From: JAWWPG01 sp038232255
GTDB lineage: Bacteria; Actinomycetota; Actinomycetes; Propionibacteriales; Nocardioidaceae
Length of the DNA stretch: 20,224 nt
Assembly: GCA_038232255.1 (NCBI GenBank)
Contig: JBBSIF010000034.1
Location: forward strand, 1-20,224
Reading direction: 5' to 3'
In this document: positions 6,899 to 14,421 of the stretch, one piece after another
Position numbering within the stretch: position 1 is the stretch's first letter
Layout of the letters: each line of letters starts with the position of its first letter
Translations under genes and position numbers: made by a program
The notes under the pieces: model-generated
Told to the model about the DNA's origin: nothing
The model's input: only the letters and a program-made list of their open reading frames with translations
Database searches by the model: none

Positions 6899-8059
6899 AT
6901 GGACTTCGGGCTCAGCGACGAGCAGCGGTCGATCGTCGAGACGGTACGCCGGTTCGTCGCGAACGAGCTCTATCCCCGCGAGGACGAGGTGGAGCGGTTG
7001 AGCGACGTACCGCCCGCCGTCGTCGAGGCGATTCGGTCGAAGGCCCTGAAAGCGGGGCTCTACGCGGCCAACATGCCGGAAGAGCTCGGCGGTGGCGGCC
7101 TGGACGCCGTCGCGATGGCTCTCGTCGAGCGGGAGCTCGGCAAGGCGAGCTATGCGTTGCAGTGGCTGGTTGCCCGGCCGAGCAACATCCTGCGGGCATG
7201 CGTGGGAGAGCAGCGCGAGCGCTACCTCCTGCCGTCGATCCGCGGTGAGCGGCACGACTGCCTGGCGATGACAGAGCCGGGCGCCGGCTCCGACGTGCGC
7301 TCCATGACCACCCGGGCGGTACGTGACGGCGACGACTACGTGATCAACGGGACCAAGCACTTCATCAGCAACGCCGACCTGGCGGACTTCGTGATCCTCT
7401 TCGCCGTCACCGGCACTCAGAGCACGGTAGGGGGATCGAAGGGGGTCGTGAGCGCCTTCCTGGTGGACTTCGGCACTGCGGGACTGACCGTCCGCCGCGG
7501 CCCGGACAGCGTCTCGCATCGCGGCTACCACCACAGCGAGCTGTCCTTCGAGGACTGTCGGGTGCCGAGCGCACAGCTCCTCGGAGTGGAAGGTAGCGGC
7601 CTCGACCTGATGGGAGAGTGGCTGGGCGCCAGCCGCCTCACCGTGGCGGCCTCGAGTGTCGGGCGTGCCCGCCGCGTGCTCGAGATGACCGTCACGTGGG
7701 CCGCCGAGCGCGTTCAGTTCGGTCAGCCCATCGGACGCTTCCAGGGGGTCGGGTTCCCGCTGGCGGACATGGCCACCGAGCTCGACGCCGCCGAGCTGCT
7801 GACCCTCCGGGCAGCCTGGAAGCTCGACCAGGGCACGATGACCGACCAGGATGCGGCCATGGCCAAGGTCTTCGCGTCGGAGATGCTGGGCCGGATCACC
7901 GACGGCGCAGTGCAAGTGTTCGGCGGCATGGGCCTGATGTCCGACCTGCCGATCGAGCGGTTCTGGCGTGACGCGCGAGTGGAGCGGATCTGGGACGGCA
8001 CGAGCGAGATCCAGCGCCACATCATCTCCAGGTCGATGTTGCGTCCGTTGGGGGCGTGA
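6899..8059 (+). CDS. CaiA-like acyl-CoA dehydrogenase, probable gamma-butyrobetainyl-CoA dehydrogenase
   Basis: The protein is a 386-residue flavoprotein of the acyl-CoA dehydrogenase family. It has an all-helical N-terminus (LSDEQRSIVETVRRFV), the FAD/substrate signature AMTEPGAGSDV (123-133), the beta domain with INGTKHFISNAD, and a C-terminal helical domain with RVQFGQPIGRFQ and QVFGGMGLMSD. Just before the end it reads RIWDGTSEIQR, where typical short-chain members have a catalytic Glu (YEGT); here the residue is Asp366. The proposed reaction is gamma-butyrobetainyl-CoA to crotonobetainyl-CoA, passing electrons to ETF, inferred from the neighbouring CaiD. CaiA itself runs the reverse reaction in enterobacteria. 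A strong AGGAGGA site begins on the previous stop codon and ends 3 bp before the ATG. Confidence 0.88.
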   Translation: MDFGLSDEQRSIVETVRRFVANELYPREDEVERLSDVPPAVVEAIRSKALKAGLYAANMPEELGGGGLDAVAMALVERELGKASYALQWLVARPSNILRACVGEQRERYLLPSIRGERHDCLAMTEPGAGSDVRSMTTRAVRDGDDYVINGTKHFISNADLADFVILFAVTGTQSTVGGSKGVVSAFLVDFGTAGLTVRRGPDSVSHRGYHHSELSFEDCRVPSAQLLGVEGSGLDLMGEWLGASRLTVAASSVGRARRVLEMTVTWAAERVQFGQPIGRFQGVGFPLADMATELDAAELLTLRAAWKLDQGTMTDQDAAMAKVFASEMLGRITDGAVQVFGGMGLMSDLPIERFWRDARVERIWDGTSEIQRHIISRSMLRPLGA

Positions 8060-8066
8060 GCCGACC

Positions 8067-10157
8067 ATGACTGACAACCTCCGGCGGCTGTTCGCACCGC
8101 GGCACCTTGTCGTCGTGGGCGGAGCAGCGGCGGAGGCAGCAGTCCGCTCATGCCGGGCGATCGGCTACGCCGGCGACATCTGGCCGGTGAACCCGACTCG
8201 GTCGTCGATAGACGGACTGGCTTGCTTCCCGGACCTGACGGAGCTCCCGGGTATTCCCGACGCCGCCTTCGTGGCCGTACCGAGGGAGCAGACGATCGCT
8301 GTCATCGCTGAGCTCGCGCGCCTCGGCACGGGCGGAGTGGTCTGCCATGCCTCGGGGTTCGCTGAGGACGGCGTGCACGGCCTGGAGCTGCAACGCCGGC
8401 TCGTCGCCGCGGCCGGAGAGATGGCACTGATCGGCCCAAACTGTCTCGGCGTCATCAACTACCTGGATGGTGCGGCGTTGTGGCCGGAGCAGCACGGTGG
8501 GTCTTCCGTGGATCGCGGAGTCGCCGTCGTGACGCAGAGCGGCAACATCGGTCAGAACCTCACCATGCAACGAAGGTCGTTGCCGTTGGCTCAGCTGGTC
8601 ACCGTCGGCAACGCTGCCGTGACAAGCACTCTCGACGTCGTCGAGGCGATGCTCGACGACTCCCGGATCACCGCGATCGGGTTGCACCTGGAGGAGATGC
8701 CCGATGTCGCGAGGCTGTCCCGCGTGGCGCTCGAGGCGCTTCGCCGGCGGGTGCCGATCGTCGTACTCAAGTCAGGCTCGTCGGAGCTGGGCGCCCGGGT
8801 AGCGGTCAGTCACACAAGCGCGCTGGCTGGCTCGGATGTCATCTGCACCGCATTGTTCGCCCGCCTCGGTATCGCCCGCGTGCACCGGATCGAGGCCTTC
8901 GTGGAGACCCTCAAGCTCCTCCACACCCATGGCACCCTCCCTGGCGCCCGGGTTTCGTCAGCCAGCTGCTCGGGTGGAGAGGCCGCTCACATCGCCGATC
9001 TTGCCCATCATCGCGGAGTGACGCTCCCCGACTTCCCGCCGGCCACGGCCAGGCGCCTGCTCGCGGTGCTGGGTGAACGCGTCTCGGTGCGCAACCCACT
9101 CGACTACCACACGCACATCTGGGGAGACCAGCGAGCGCTGACCGAGTGCTTCGCAGCTTTCCTCGGCGCAGGCTCGGACTGTCATCTGCTCGTGCTCGAC
9201 TTCCCTCGGGAGGACCGATGCGACACGGGCGCCTTTGAGATCGCCCTTGACGCGTTCGTCGCGGCACATCAAGACGCCGGTTCGCGAGCCTGCGTGGTCA
9301 GCTCACTGCCGGAGAGTCTCCCCGAGGAGACAGGACGGCGACTCATGGCTGCTGGCATAGCGCCTATGCAAGGGATCGCGGACTGCCTTGACGCGATCGC
9401 AGCCGCGCACGTGGTGGGCGTTGCACAGGCACGTGCCTGCGACATCCTCCCGCTGGAGGCCGTCGTCGCGCCCGCGGGCGGTCCTATCGAGCTCGTGGAC
9501 GAGGCTGAGGCAAAGGCGGCGCTCAGTGCGTTCGGCCTGCTCGTTCCCCCGAGCGCCGTGGCCGGACGCGGTGCGGTCGGAGAGCTGGCCGCACGCATCG
9601 GTTTCCCCGTTGTCCTCAAGGCTGTCTCGACGACGCTGGCCCACAAGTCCGACGTGGGCGGCGTCCAGGTGGGCCTGACGTCTGAAGACGAGGTGGAGCT
9701 TGCCGCGGCGGGAATGTCTCAGCTGAGCGACCGGTTCCTGGTCGAGCGCCACGTCGAAGGAGCACTCGTCGAGCTGATCGTCGGGGTGCGCAGCGACTCC
9801 CACTTCGGGCTGACGATGACGCTCGGAACGGGTGGCGTGATGGTCGAGCTGATCAAGGACACGGTGACGCTCCTGCTACCGGTGACGGGCGCCGACATCC
9901 GAGCCGCCCTCAGCTCGCTGCGCTCGTGGCCACTCCTGGGGGGTTCAGGAGCGCAAACGGAAGGTGTGGACTCGGTTGTCGCCGCCGTTTCGTCCATCGT
10001 CGAGTACGCGCGTCAGCATGCCGACCGTCTCCTGGAGCTCGAAGTCAACCCGTTGTTGGTCCTGCCGGACCGCGCGGTCGCCGTCGACGCCCTGATCCGG
10101 CTGTATGGAGCCGCGTCCCCGGCTACGCGCCAGCACGACTTGGCGGACGTGGGATGA
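8067..10157 (+). CDS. ADP-forming acyl-CoA ligase (acetate-CoA ligase-type, fused subunits)
   Basis: This 696-residue protein has the fused layout of NDP-forming acyl-CoA synthetases. A CoA-binding Rossmann domain (about 1-130, with GPNCLG at 123-128) is followed by succinyl-CoA-synthetase-like flavodoxin domains with VTQSGNIGQ and the phosphohistidine loop AVSHTSALAGSD (His249). A C-terminal ATP-grasp domain (about 475-696) has FPVVLKAVS and HKSDVGGV. Such enzymes make an acyl-CoA from acid, CoA and ATP through a phosphohistidine. In this operon it is the only visible means of activating gamma-butyrobetaine or crotonobetaine, taking the place of AMP-forming CaiC or CoA-transferase CaiB. The substrate is inferred from context. 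It begins 7 bp after the dehydrogenase stop with a weak ribosome-binding site. Confidence 0.88.
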   Translation: MTDNLRRLFAPRHLVVVGGAAAEAAVRSCRAIGYAGDIWPVNPTRSSIDGLACFPDLTELPGIPDAAFVAVPREQTIAVIAELARLGTGGVVCHASGFAEDGVHGLELQRRLVAAAGEMALIGPNCLGVINYLDGAALWPEQHGGSSVDRGVAVVTQSGNIGQNLTMQRRSLPLAQLVTVGNAAVTSTLDVVEAMLDDSRITAIGLHLEEMPDVARLSRVALEALRRRVPIVVLKSGSSELGARVAVSHTSALAGSDVICTALFARLGIARVHRIEAFVETLKLLHTHGTLPGARVSSASCSGGEAAHIADLAHHRGVTLPDFPPATARRLLAVLGERVSVRNPLDYHTHIWGDQRALTECFAAFLGAGSDCHLLVLDFPREDRCDTGAFEIALDAFVAAHQDAGSRACVVSSLPESLPEETGRRLMAAGIAPMQGIADCLDAIAAAHVVGVAQARACDILPLEAVVAPAGGPIELVDEAEAKAALSAFGLLVPPSAVAGRGAVGELAARIGFPVVLKAVSTTLAHKSDVGGVQVGLTSEDEVELAAAGMSQLSDRFLVERHVEGALVELIVGVRSDSHFGLTMTLGTGGVMVELIKDTVTLLLPVTGADIRAALSSLRSWPLLGGSGAQTEGVDSVVAAVSSIVEYARQHADRLLELEVNPLLVLPDRAVAVDALIRLYGAASPATRQHDLADVG

Positions 10158-10933
10158 CGGTGCGGATGGAGGTGGACGGAGAAATCCTTGTCGTCACCCT
10201 CGACCGTCCGACTGCCAACGCCATCGATGTCGCCACCAGTCACGAGCTGTACGCCGCGTTCCAGCGGCTCCAAGAAGACAGCGGCCTGCGGGTGGCGGTG
10301 CTCACCGCGGCTGGAGACAGGTTCTTCTCGGCGGGCTGGGACCTCAAGGCGGCCGCCTCCGGAGAGTCGATAGAGGCCGACCATGGTCCGGGTGGCTTCG
10401 GCGGGCTCACCGAGTTCACCGGCCTGCGCAAACCCGTCATCGCCGCGGTGAACGGACTGGCGCTCGGTGGCGGCTTCGAGCTTGCCCTCGCCGCCGACCT
10501 CCTCGCGGTAGCCGACCACTCAGAGTTCGCCCTGCCCGAGGTGACCCTGGGGATGGTGGCTGACTCGGGTGGCGTCCTGCGCCTTCCCCGGAGACTGCCG
10601 CTCGCAGTGGCAACCGAGATGCTGCTCACGGGCCGGCGCATGAGCGCCGCGGAAGCCTACGGCTGGGGCCTGGTGAACCGCGTCGTACCCGCTGCGAGCT
10701 TGGTCGACGAAGCAATGAAGCTGGCCCGCGATATCTGCGCGGGCGCACCGCTCGCAGTTGCAGCGGTCAAGGAGATCATCGAGGCGACGGACGGTTTGGG
10801 GCTTGATGAAGCGTACCGACGGCTGCGGCACGGCGGCCTGCCGAGCTACCAGGCCATGCTGGGATCGGAGGATGCCAAGGAGGGACCGCAGGCCTTTTCG
10901 GAGCGGCGCCCGCCCAGATGGCACGGACGATGA
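10154..10933 (+). CDS. caiD: crotonobetainyl-CoA hydratase (carnitinyl-CoA dehydratase) CaiD
   Basis: This 259-residue crotonase-fold enzyme hydrates crotonobetainyl-CoA to L-carnitinyl-CoA, reversibly. It follows enterobacterial CaiD closely as I remember it: LDRPTANAIDVATS near the start, the oxyanion-hole strand FFSAGWDLKAAA (57-68), the CaiD-typical GPGGFGGLTE loop (78-87), NGLALGGGFELALAAD (100-115, Glu109) and FALPEVTLGMVADSGG (Glu129). The two catalytic Glu residues are 20 apart, as in mitochondrial crotonase. The C-terminus SEDAKEGPQAFSERRPPRWHGR also matches CaiD in style. The ATG overlaps the ligase stop by 4 bp. It is the last gene of the operon and the one that fixes the pathway as carnitine/butyrobetaine metabolism. 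Confidence 0.93.
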   Translation: MTVRMEVDGEILVVTLDRPTANAIDVATSHELYAAFQRLQEDSGLRVAVLTAAGDRFFSAGWDLKAAASGESIEADHGPGGFGGLTEFTGLRKPVIAAVNGLALGGGFELALAADLLAVADHSEFALPEVTLGMVADSGGVLRLPRRLPLAVATEMLLTGRRMSAAEAYGWGLVNRVVPAASLVDEAMKLARDICAGAPLAVAAVKEIIEATDGLGLDEAYRRLRHGGLPSYQAMLGSEDAKEGPQAFSERRPPRWHGR

Positions 10934-11024
10934 GCGCCACGAACAGAGGATCGAGGCGGAGAGCGAGCCGCCCAGCACGTCGCCCCCATCAAGGCTCCTA
11001 GCCACGGCTGACGGCACACCCAGA

Positions 11025-11039
11025 GTCACGAGCTGTGAC
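11025..11039. promoter_or_regulatory. GTCAC-N5-GTGAC inverted repeat between caiD and the FUSC-like gene
   Basis: A perfect 5-bp inverted repeat with spacer GAGCT lies about 50 bp before the FUSC-like start. It is a possible operator or a weak hairpin. No U-tract follows, and it could be chance in this base composition. Confidence 0.2.
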
Positions 11040-11076
11040 GCACGGTGCACGGCCGCGTGACGGTCGGGGGACCGGC

Positions 11077-11088
11077 GATACTGGGTGG
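11077..11088 (+). promoter_or_regulatory. candidate -10 element of a leaderless transcript
   Basis: A GATACT hexamer (11077-11082) sits 6 bp before the ATG of the FUSC-like gene, which itself has no Shine-Dalgarno sequence. That spacing would put the transcription start at or within a base of the A of ATG, a common actinobacterial leaderless arrangement. No clear -35 is present. Confidence 0.35.
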
Positions 11089-12360
11089 ATGCCGGCGTTG
11101 AGGGAGTGGCTCAGGCGTTGGGTCCAGGCCGGCCTCGAACGCTTTCGTCAACGTGGCAAGCGTTCTGTCGAGTGGATGGGCCGGCTCACGGCGGTGGCCG
11201 TCGCCAGCTACCTGGTTGCCCATCTGGTGTTCCCGCACAGCGAGCCGTTGCTGGCGCCGTTGACCGCGTTGCTGATCGTCCAGCTGACGCCGGTGAGCAT
11301 CCTCACGAGCGGCGCCCAGCGCGTGGTCAGTGTCGTCGCGGGTGTCAGCGTCGCGGTCGTCTTCTCGTCTCTGGTCCACATCACCTGGTGGAGCCTGGGC
11401 ACGGTGGTCGCTCTCTCCTTGTTGATCGGGCAGCTCCTGCGGCTCGGGCCCAACCTGATCGAGGTGCCGATCAGCGCCATGCTCGTTCTCGGCGTCGCCA
11501 GGGCTGCGGAGTCAGCAGCGTGGCAGCGGATTGCCGAGACGTTGGTTGGGGCCGGTGTCGCCGTCTTCTCCAACTTGCTGTTCCCGCCCAAGGTGACCAG
11601 CGACGATGCCGCCTCGGCCATGGAGAGACTCGGCGACGATCTGGCTCGTCTGCTGGATTCGGCAGGAGATGACGTGGCGGACCAGGACCTGTCCAGCCGC
11701 GAGCTCAGTGAGCGCGGGTGGCGCTGGCTGGGGGAGGCTCGGCGGCTCACCTACGATGTCCCGAATGCCGGCACGGCCCTGCTGCGAGCGGAGGAGAGCC
11801 GGCGACTCAACCTGCGCGCGCTCGGTACGACGGACTCGGGGCCTGGACTGAGGCACGGGCTGGAGGGTTTGGAGCATTCGGCGGTATCGCTGCGCGGCAT
11901 GTTCCGTTCGTTCGCCGAGGCAACGCAGGGTTACGCCGCCGACGGCCGGGAGCTGGCACCGGACGTCAGGTCGGCCGTGGCCATGCTGCTGCACGACCTG
12001 GCTACGGGGGTGAGCGCATATGGACGGCTGGTGCGCGCCGAGATACACCTGGGAGAGGACCCACCGGAGGTCGCGCAGCTGCGGGATGCGCTGAGGAGCT
12101 TGCAGGACGCGCGCGCTCGGGTCGTCGACCTCCTGCTGATCGACCCCCGCAGCGACACCGACCTTGCGATTCTCACCTCGTCCCTGCTCGCCACCGTGGA
12201 GCGTCTCCTCCAGGAGCTCAGCCTCGATGAGCACGTGCGGCATCGGGTTCACCGGCCGCCCACCCTGCCCTCACGTCTCGTCACCCGCACGCGACGCCAG
12301 CTAGGCGGCTCAGTGCGGCCCACCTGGCGCAGGCGGGACAACCACAGGCACCAGCCTTGA
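11089..12360 (+). CDS. FUSC-like / aromatic acid exporter family membrane protein
   Basis: This 423-residue protein has an amphipathic N-terminus (LREWLRRWVQAGLERFRQRGKR) followed by about five or six hydrophobic segments (roughly residues 25-165). These include SYLVAHLVFPHSEPLLAPLTALLIVQLT, a pattern known from the FUSC/aromatic-acid-exporter membrane domain, whose members export small aromatic acids. The remaining 250 residues are a soluble, charged, largely helical region (for example ERLGDDLARLLDSAGDD and RDALRSLQDARARVVDLLL), presumably cytosolic. The start is the ATG at 11089. The frame is open upstream to 11035, but that part is not protein-like. It lies 155 bp after caiD on the same strand and probably has its own promoter, so I do not place it in the carnitine pathway. 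The transport substrate is unknown. Confidence 0.8.
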   Translation: MPALREWLRRWVQAGLERFRQRGKRSVEWMGRLTAVAVASYLVAHLVFPHSEPLLAPLTALLIVQLTPVSILTSGAQRVVSVVAGVSVAVVFSSLVHITWWSLGTVVALSLLIGQLLRLGPNLIEVPISAMLVLGVARAAESAAWQRIAETLVGAGVAVFSNLLFPPKVTSDDAASAMERLGDDLARLLDSAGDDVADQDLSSRELSERGWRWLGEARRLTYDVPNAGTALLRAEESRRLNLRALGTTDSGPGLRHGLEGLEHSAVSLRGMFRSFAEATQGYAADGRELAPDVRSAVAMLLHDLATGVSAYGRLVRAEIHLGEDPPEVAQLRDALRSLQDARARVVDLLLIDPRSDTDLAILTSSLLATVERLLQELSLDEHVRHRVHRPPTLPSRLVTRTRRQLGGSVRPTWRRRDNHRHQP

Positions 12361-12553
12361 CCGCAGGGACCTGCTTGTCTCGTTCCCAGGGGATCCATAG
12401 ACGCACCGCGAGCCAGGGTGCGACTGAGAACGTAGCGCTACACAGCGGCGGCATGATCAACACACCGCCGTCTCCGAGAAGCCGGGTGAGGCTCCCCAAA
12501 GGACCCACGCGAAGATAAGGACCCGGCCAACCCGTGGGTTCACCGGTTTCCTG

Positions 12554-12566
12554 TGTCTTGAGAGAT
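12554..12566. repeat. IS481-type terminal sequence next to the tRNA remnant
   Basis: TGTCTTGAGAGAT here is the exact reverse complement of 18360-18372, which lies upstream of the IS481 transposase relic. The first 10 bases also recur at 18710-18719, next to the intact tRNA-Lys. Elements of the IS481 family commonly carry CTTGAGA/TCTCAAG cores in their terminal repeats, so I read this as a stranded IS end. Confidence 0.55.
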
Positions 12567-12572
12567 CACATA

Positions 12573-12611
12573 GTGGGCCCCGTGGGACTCGAACCCACAA
12601 CCCGCGGATTA
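12573..12611 (-). repeat. 39-nt copy of the tRNA-Lys 3' half (attachment-site-like)
   Basis: These 39 nt are identical to 18730-18768. They cover the 3' acceptor strand, T arm, variable loop and 3' half of the anticodon stem of tRNA-Lys(TTT). Past 12611 the sequence diverges: the anticodon loop becomes CTTATAA, and the 5' side of the stem no longer pairs. Intact tRNA on the right and 3' remnant on the left, in the same orientation, is the arrangement left by integration into the 3' end of a tRNA gene. The 5' part is absent, so this is not a functional tRNA. Confidence 0.75.
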
Positions 12612-12739
12612 TAAGGACGCGGCCCTGAGGAGTCGGTGCGGTCAAGCTCTACGGGCTCCGACCTGCGGGAACGCCTGCAAACCAGCTCTGACCTCGGCAA
12701 ACACCGGTTACGTCCCGGCGTGCGCCGACCCACCGCGAC

Positions 12740-13054
12740 CTACCCCGCTAGACCCTCACCGGAGCCCGTTCGGAGCCCTGCGCGCGTTCCAAGCGACACA
12801 ACCGAGCGAAGCCGGTTCCTTCTGGTGAGTGGAGGGCGTGAATCTAGTGCGGGCACTGAGAGCATCGCCAGCACCTTGTTGAGTCCTGGCCTGTCGTCGG
12901 TCCGACCGCTGTAGCCACTGTCCTTGATCACGTCGACAAGGTCCCACCCTCGCCGTTCGCACTCGGCCTGGAGCGCAGCCCTCTGCGTACCGAGGCTGTA
13001 GTCCTCCTCGGCCTGCTCTGAAGTCGACACCCGCACATAACCCACGACCCTCAC
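12740..13054 (-). pseudogene. truncated serine recombinase (N-terminal catalytic part only)
   Basis: The frame opens with VRVVGYVRVSTSEQAEEDYSLGTQRAALQAECERRGWDLV, the N-terminus of the resolvase/invertase catalytic domain, with Ser10 as the predicted nucleophile. It continues VIKDSGYSGRTDDRPGLNKVLAML. At about 12865 homology stops: the expected ALVVAKLDRLSRS segment is replaced by unrelated residues, which run on to a stop at 12740. The large-recombinase DNA-binding half is nowhere in the window. It begins at a GTG overlapping the stop of the small gene at 13051-13230 by 4 bp, so the two were an operon. In an intact element this enzyme would catalyse integration and excision; as it stands it cannot. 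Confidence 0.85.
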
Positions 13055-13230
13055 GACGCACGCACCTGGCTGAGCGACCAGTCGCAGTCGTAGCGGTCCA
13101 TGAGTTCCTGCGTGGCTCGCTGCTGAGCCACCTTCCTGCTGGTCGCTCGCACGCGCAGCACAACGCTGTCGAGCTTGCGTCCGTGGTCGTCGTGCCGGTC
13201 GATCTGGACCGCCCACTCTTGCTCTCTCAT
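13051..13230 (-). CDS. small hypothetical protein co-transcribed with the recombinase
   Basis: This encodes a 59-residue charged protein beginning MREQEWAVQIDRHDDHGRKLD and ending WSLSQVRAS, with Arg and Gln enriched in the middle (RATSRKVAQQRATQELMDRYDCD). I do not recognise the family. I chose the ATG at 13230 because a near-perfect ribosome-binding site (GGAGGGGAG) directly precedes it; an in-frame ATG at 13263 has none. The 4-bp overlap with the serine recombinase suggests a small accessory protein of the same element. A role in excision is conceivable but has no direct support. Confidence 0.55.
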   Translation of the reverse strand: MREQEWAVQIDRHDDHGRKLDSVVLRVRATSRKVAQQRATQELMDRYDCDWSLSQVRAS

Positions 13231-13346
13231 CTCCCCTCCCTCGGCCGCTAGTTGACGGTTCAACTGGCGGTCGGGAAAGCGCGTAGGAGGCTGCCCGCTT
13301 CACCGGATCGGGGCTCCCGGCTCCCGGCTTGGCGACCGCCCCGGAC

Positions 13347-13393
13347 GGCTCCGAGGCTCCGAGGTACCTCCGAGGGCTCCGAGGGCTCCGAGG
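13347..13393. repeat. short tandem repeats of CTCCGAGG
   Basis: Five near-contiguous copies of CTCCGAGG with 1-3 nt between them lie in the gap between the small gene and the capsid-like remnant. A short CTCCCGG repeat comes just before. The tract is low in complexity, probably from slippage, and has no coding potential that I can support. Confidence 0.6.
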
Positions 13394-13430
13394 CGCTTGC
13401 AAGGCCTTGTAGGCGTGTGCAGAGCACGGT

Positions 13431-14421
13431 CTAGCCCTCGTCCCACGGGGGCGGGGCGCTCCCGGAGCGTCCGGGGCTCGGATCGGTCCGGACGACGCGG
13501 GCAGCGACGATGTCGTGTCCCTCGTGCGGCAGGTAGCTCGATCTGTCCTCGCGGTCTCTCCGGTCGAGAGCGAGAGCCGCGAGCGTGTCCTCATCGAGCT
13601 CTGACCGCCCCGCTGGGAGCTCTGCGAGCGGGTAGCTCGACTCAAGCTCTGACATCCGCTCGGGCTCGACGTAGTCCGGTCGGAACGTCCGGGGCAGGAG
13701 TCCCGCCCCCGATGTCCCGCCCAAGTGTGCGCCCGCCAGATTGATGACGTCTGCGAGCGCGTACGTCGAGCCGTGGATCGTGACGGCTTCCGCAGCCTTG
13801 AATCGTCAGCAGCTCGCGCATGTCCTCGGCTGCCTCGTCCTCGATCAGGTCCCAGTCGGTCTTGTCGCGTAACTCCACGTCGAGCGTCGCGTGCTTGGGA
13901 CGCACCCCGGTGCCGAACCCACGCACGTAGTAGCTGTCGATGAGCGGATAGTCGGGGTTCTTGCCCTTGACGAGCTTCATCCCTCGCAGGTTCGCCGTGG
14001 TGTGCTCCCTGAACCTCAGCACGTTGTACGGGCTGTTCGGTCCAGCCGATGCGACCGCCAGCACATGGCCCCTCGGGATCAAGCTGTTCTCAGCTACCCA
14101 CGCCTGGCCGTAGGCACCGATCAGCGGCAGGGTGCCGTACATCGCCGGAGGCGTGTCGCCCACGACAAGCTCGGTCGTCAGACGGGGCGGGGCACCGGCT
14201 CCGGGGATGAAGTCGAACTGACCGGTTCCACCAGCGGTCGAGCGGAAGCCACGAATGACGTTGCCCTCCTGCCGGTTCGCCAGCAACAGCAGACGCCCAC
14301 TCGCCGGGTCCGCGCCGTAACCGTGCTCGTACACGCCCGACTTGTGAACAAGTCGGGGCTGGAAGTCAGGCCTGACGACAAGCCGCGACGTTGCCCTCTT
14401 GATCGGACTCGTCTGGACAGC
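13431..14421 (-). pseudogene. frameshifted phage major-capsid-like gene
   Basis: The frame is open from 14421, with a possible GTG start at 14334. It reads GRLLLLANRQEGNVIRGFR, FDFIPGAGAPPRLTTELVVG, YGTLPLIGAYGQAWVAENSLIPRGHVLAVASAGP and LRGMKLVKGKNPDYPLIDSYYVRGFGTGVR. The last block in particular resembles the C-terminal half of major capsid proteins of some actinophages and prophages. At about 13800-13812 the sense reading changes frame: MRELLT is followed, one base off, by RFKAAEAVTIHGSTYALADVINLAGAHLGG, which runs to a stop at 13431. A single-base indel explains this better than two separate genes. The N-terminus of a normal capsid protein is missing. The capsid assignment is from memory and moderate; the frameshift is directly visible. 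Confidence 0.45.

Larger units (their letters stand above)
12361..12739. other. gene-free stretch holding the left tRNA-Lys remnant
   Basis: No credible coding frame exists here. The stretch contains a small GCAGG/CCTGC hairpin just after the FUSC-like stop, then an IS481-type end sequence (12554-12566), and then the duplicated tRNA-Lys 3' half. Beyond 12612 only loose similarity to the rest of the tRNA remains. Frames that read through the tRNA remnant on the minus strand are artefacts. Confidence 0.6.

Noticed and set aside
10934..11088. A small gene between caiD and the FUSC-like gene
   Set aside because: The open frames have no ribosome-binding site and Pro/Ser/Arg-rich composition typical of non-coding GC-rich DNA.
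12573..12640. A second functional tRNA
   Set aside because: The 5' half does not fold: the anticodon stem loses two pairs and no D arm or matching acceptor strand follows.
12457..12645. 62-codon minus-strand frame reading GLWVRVPRGP
   Set aside because: This is the familiar false protein produced by translating a tRNA T-arm region.
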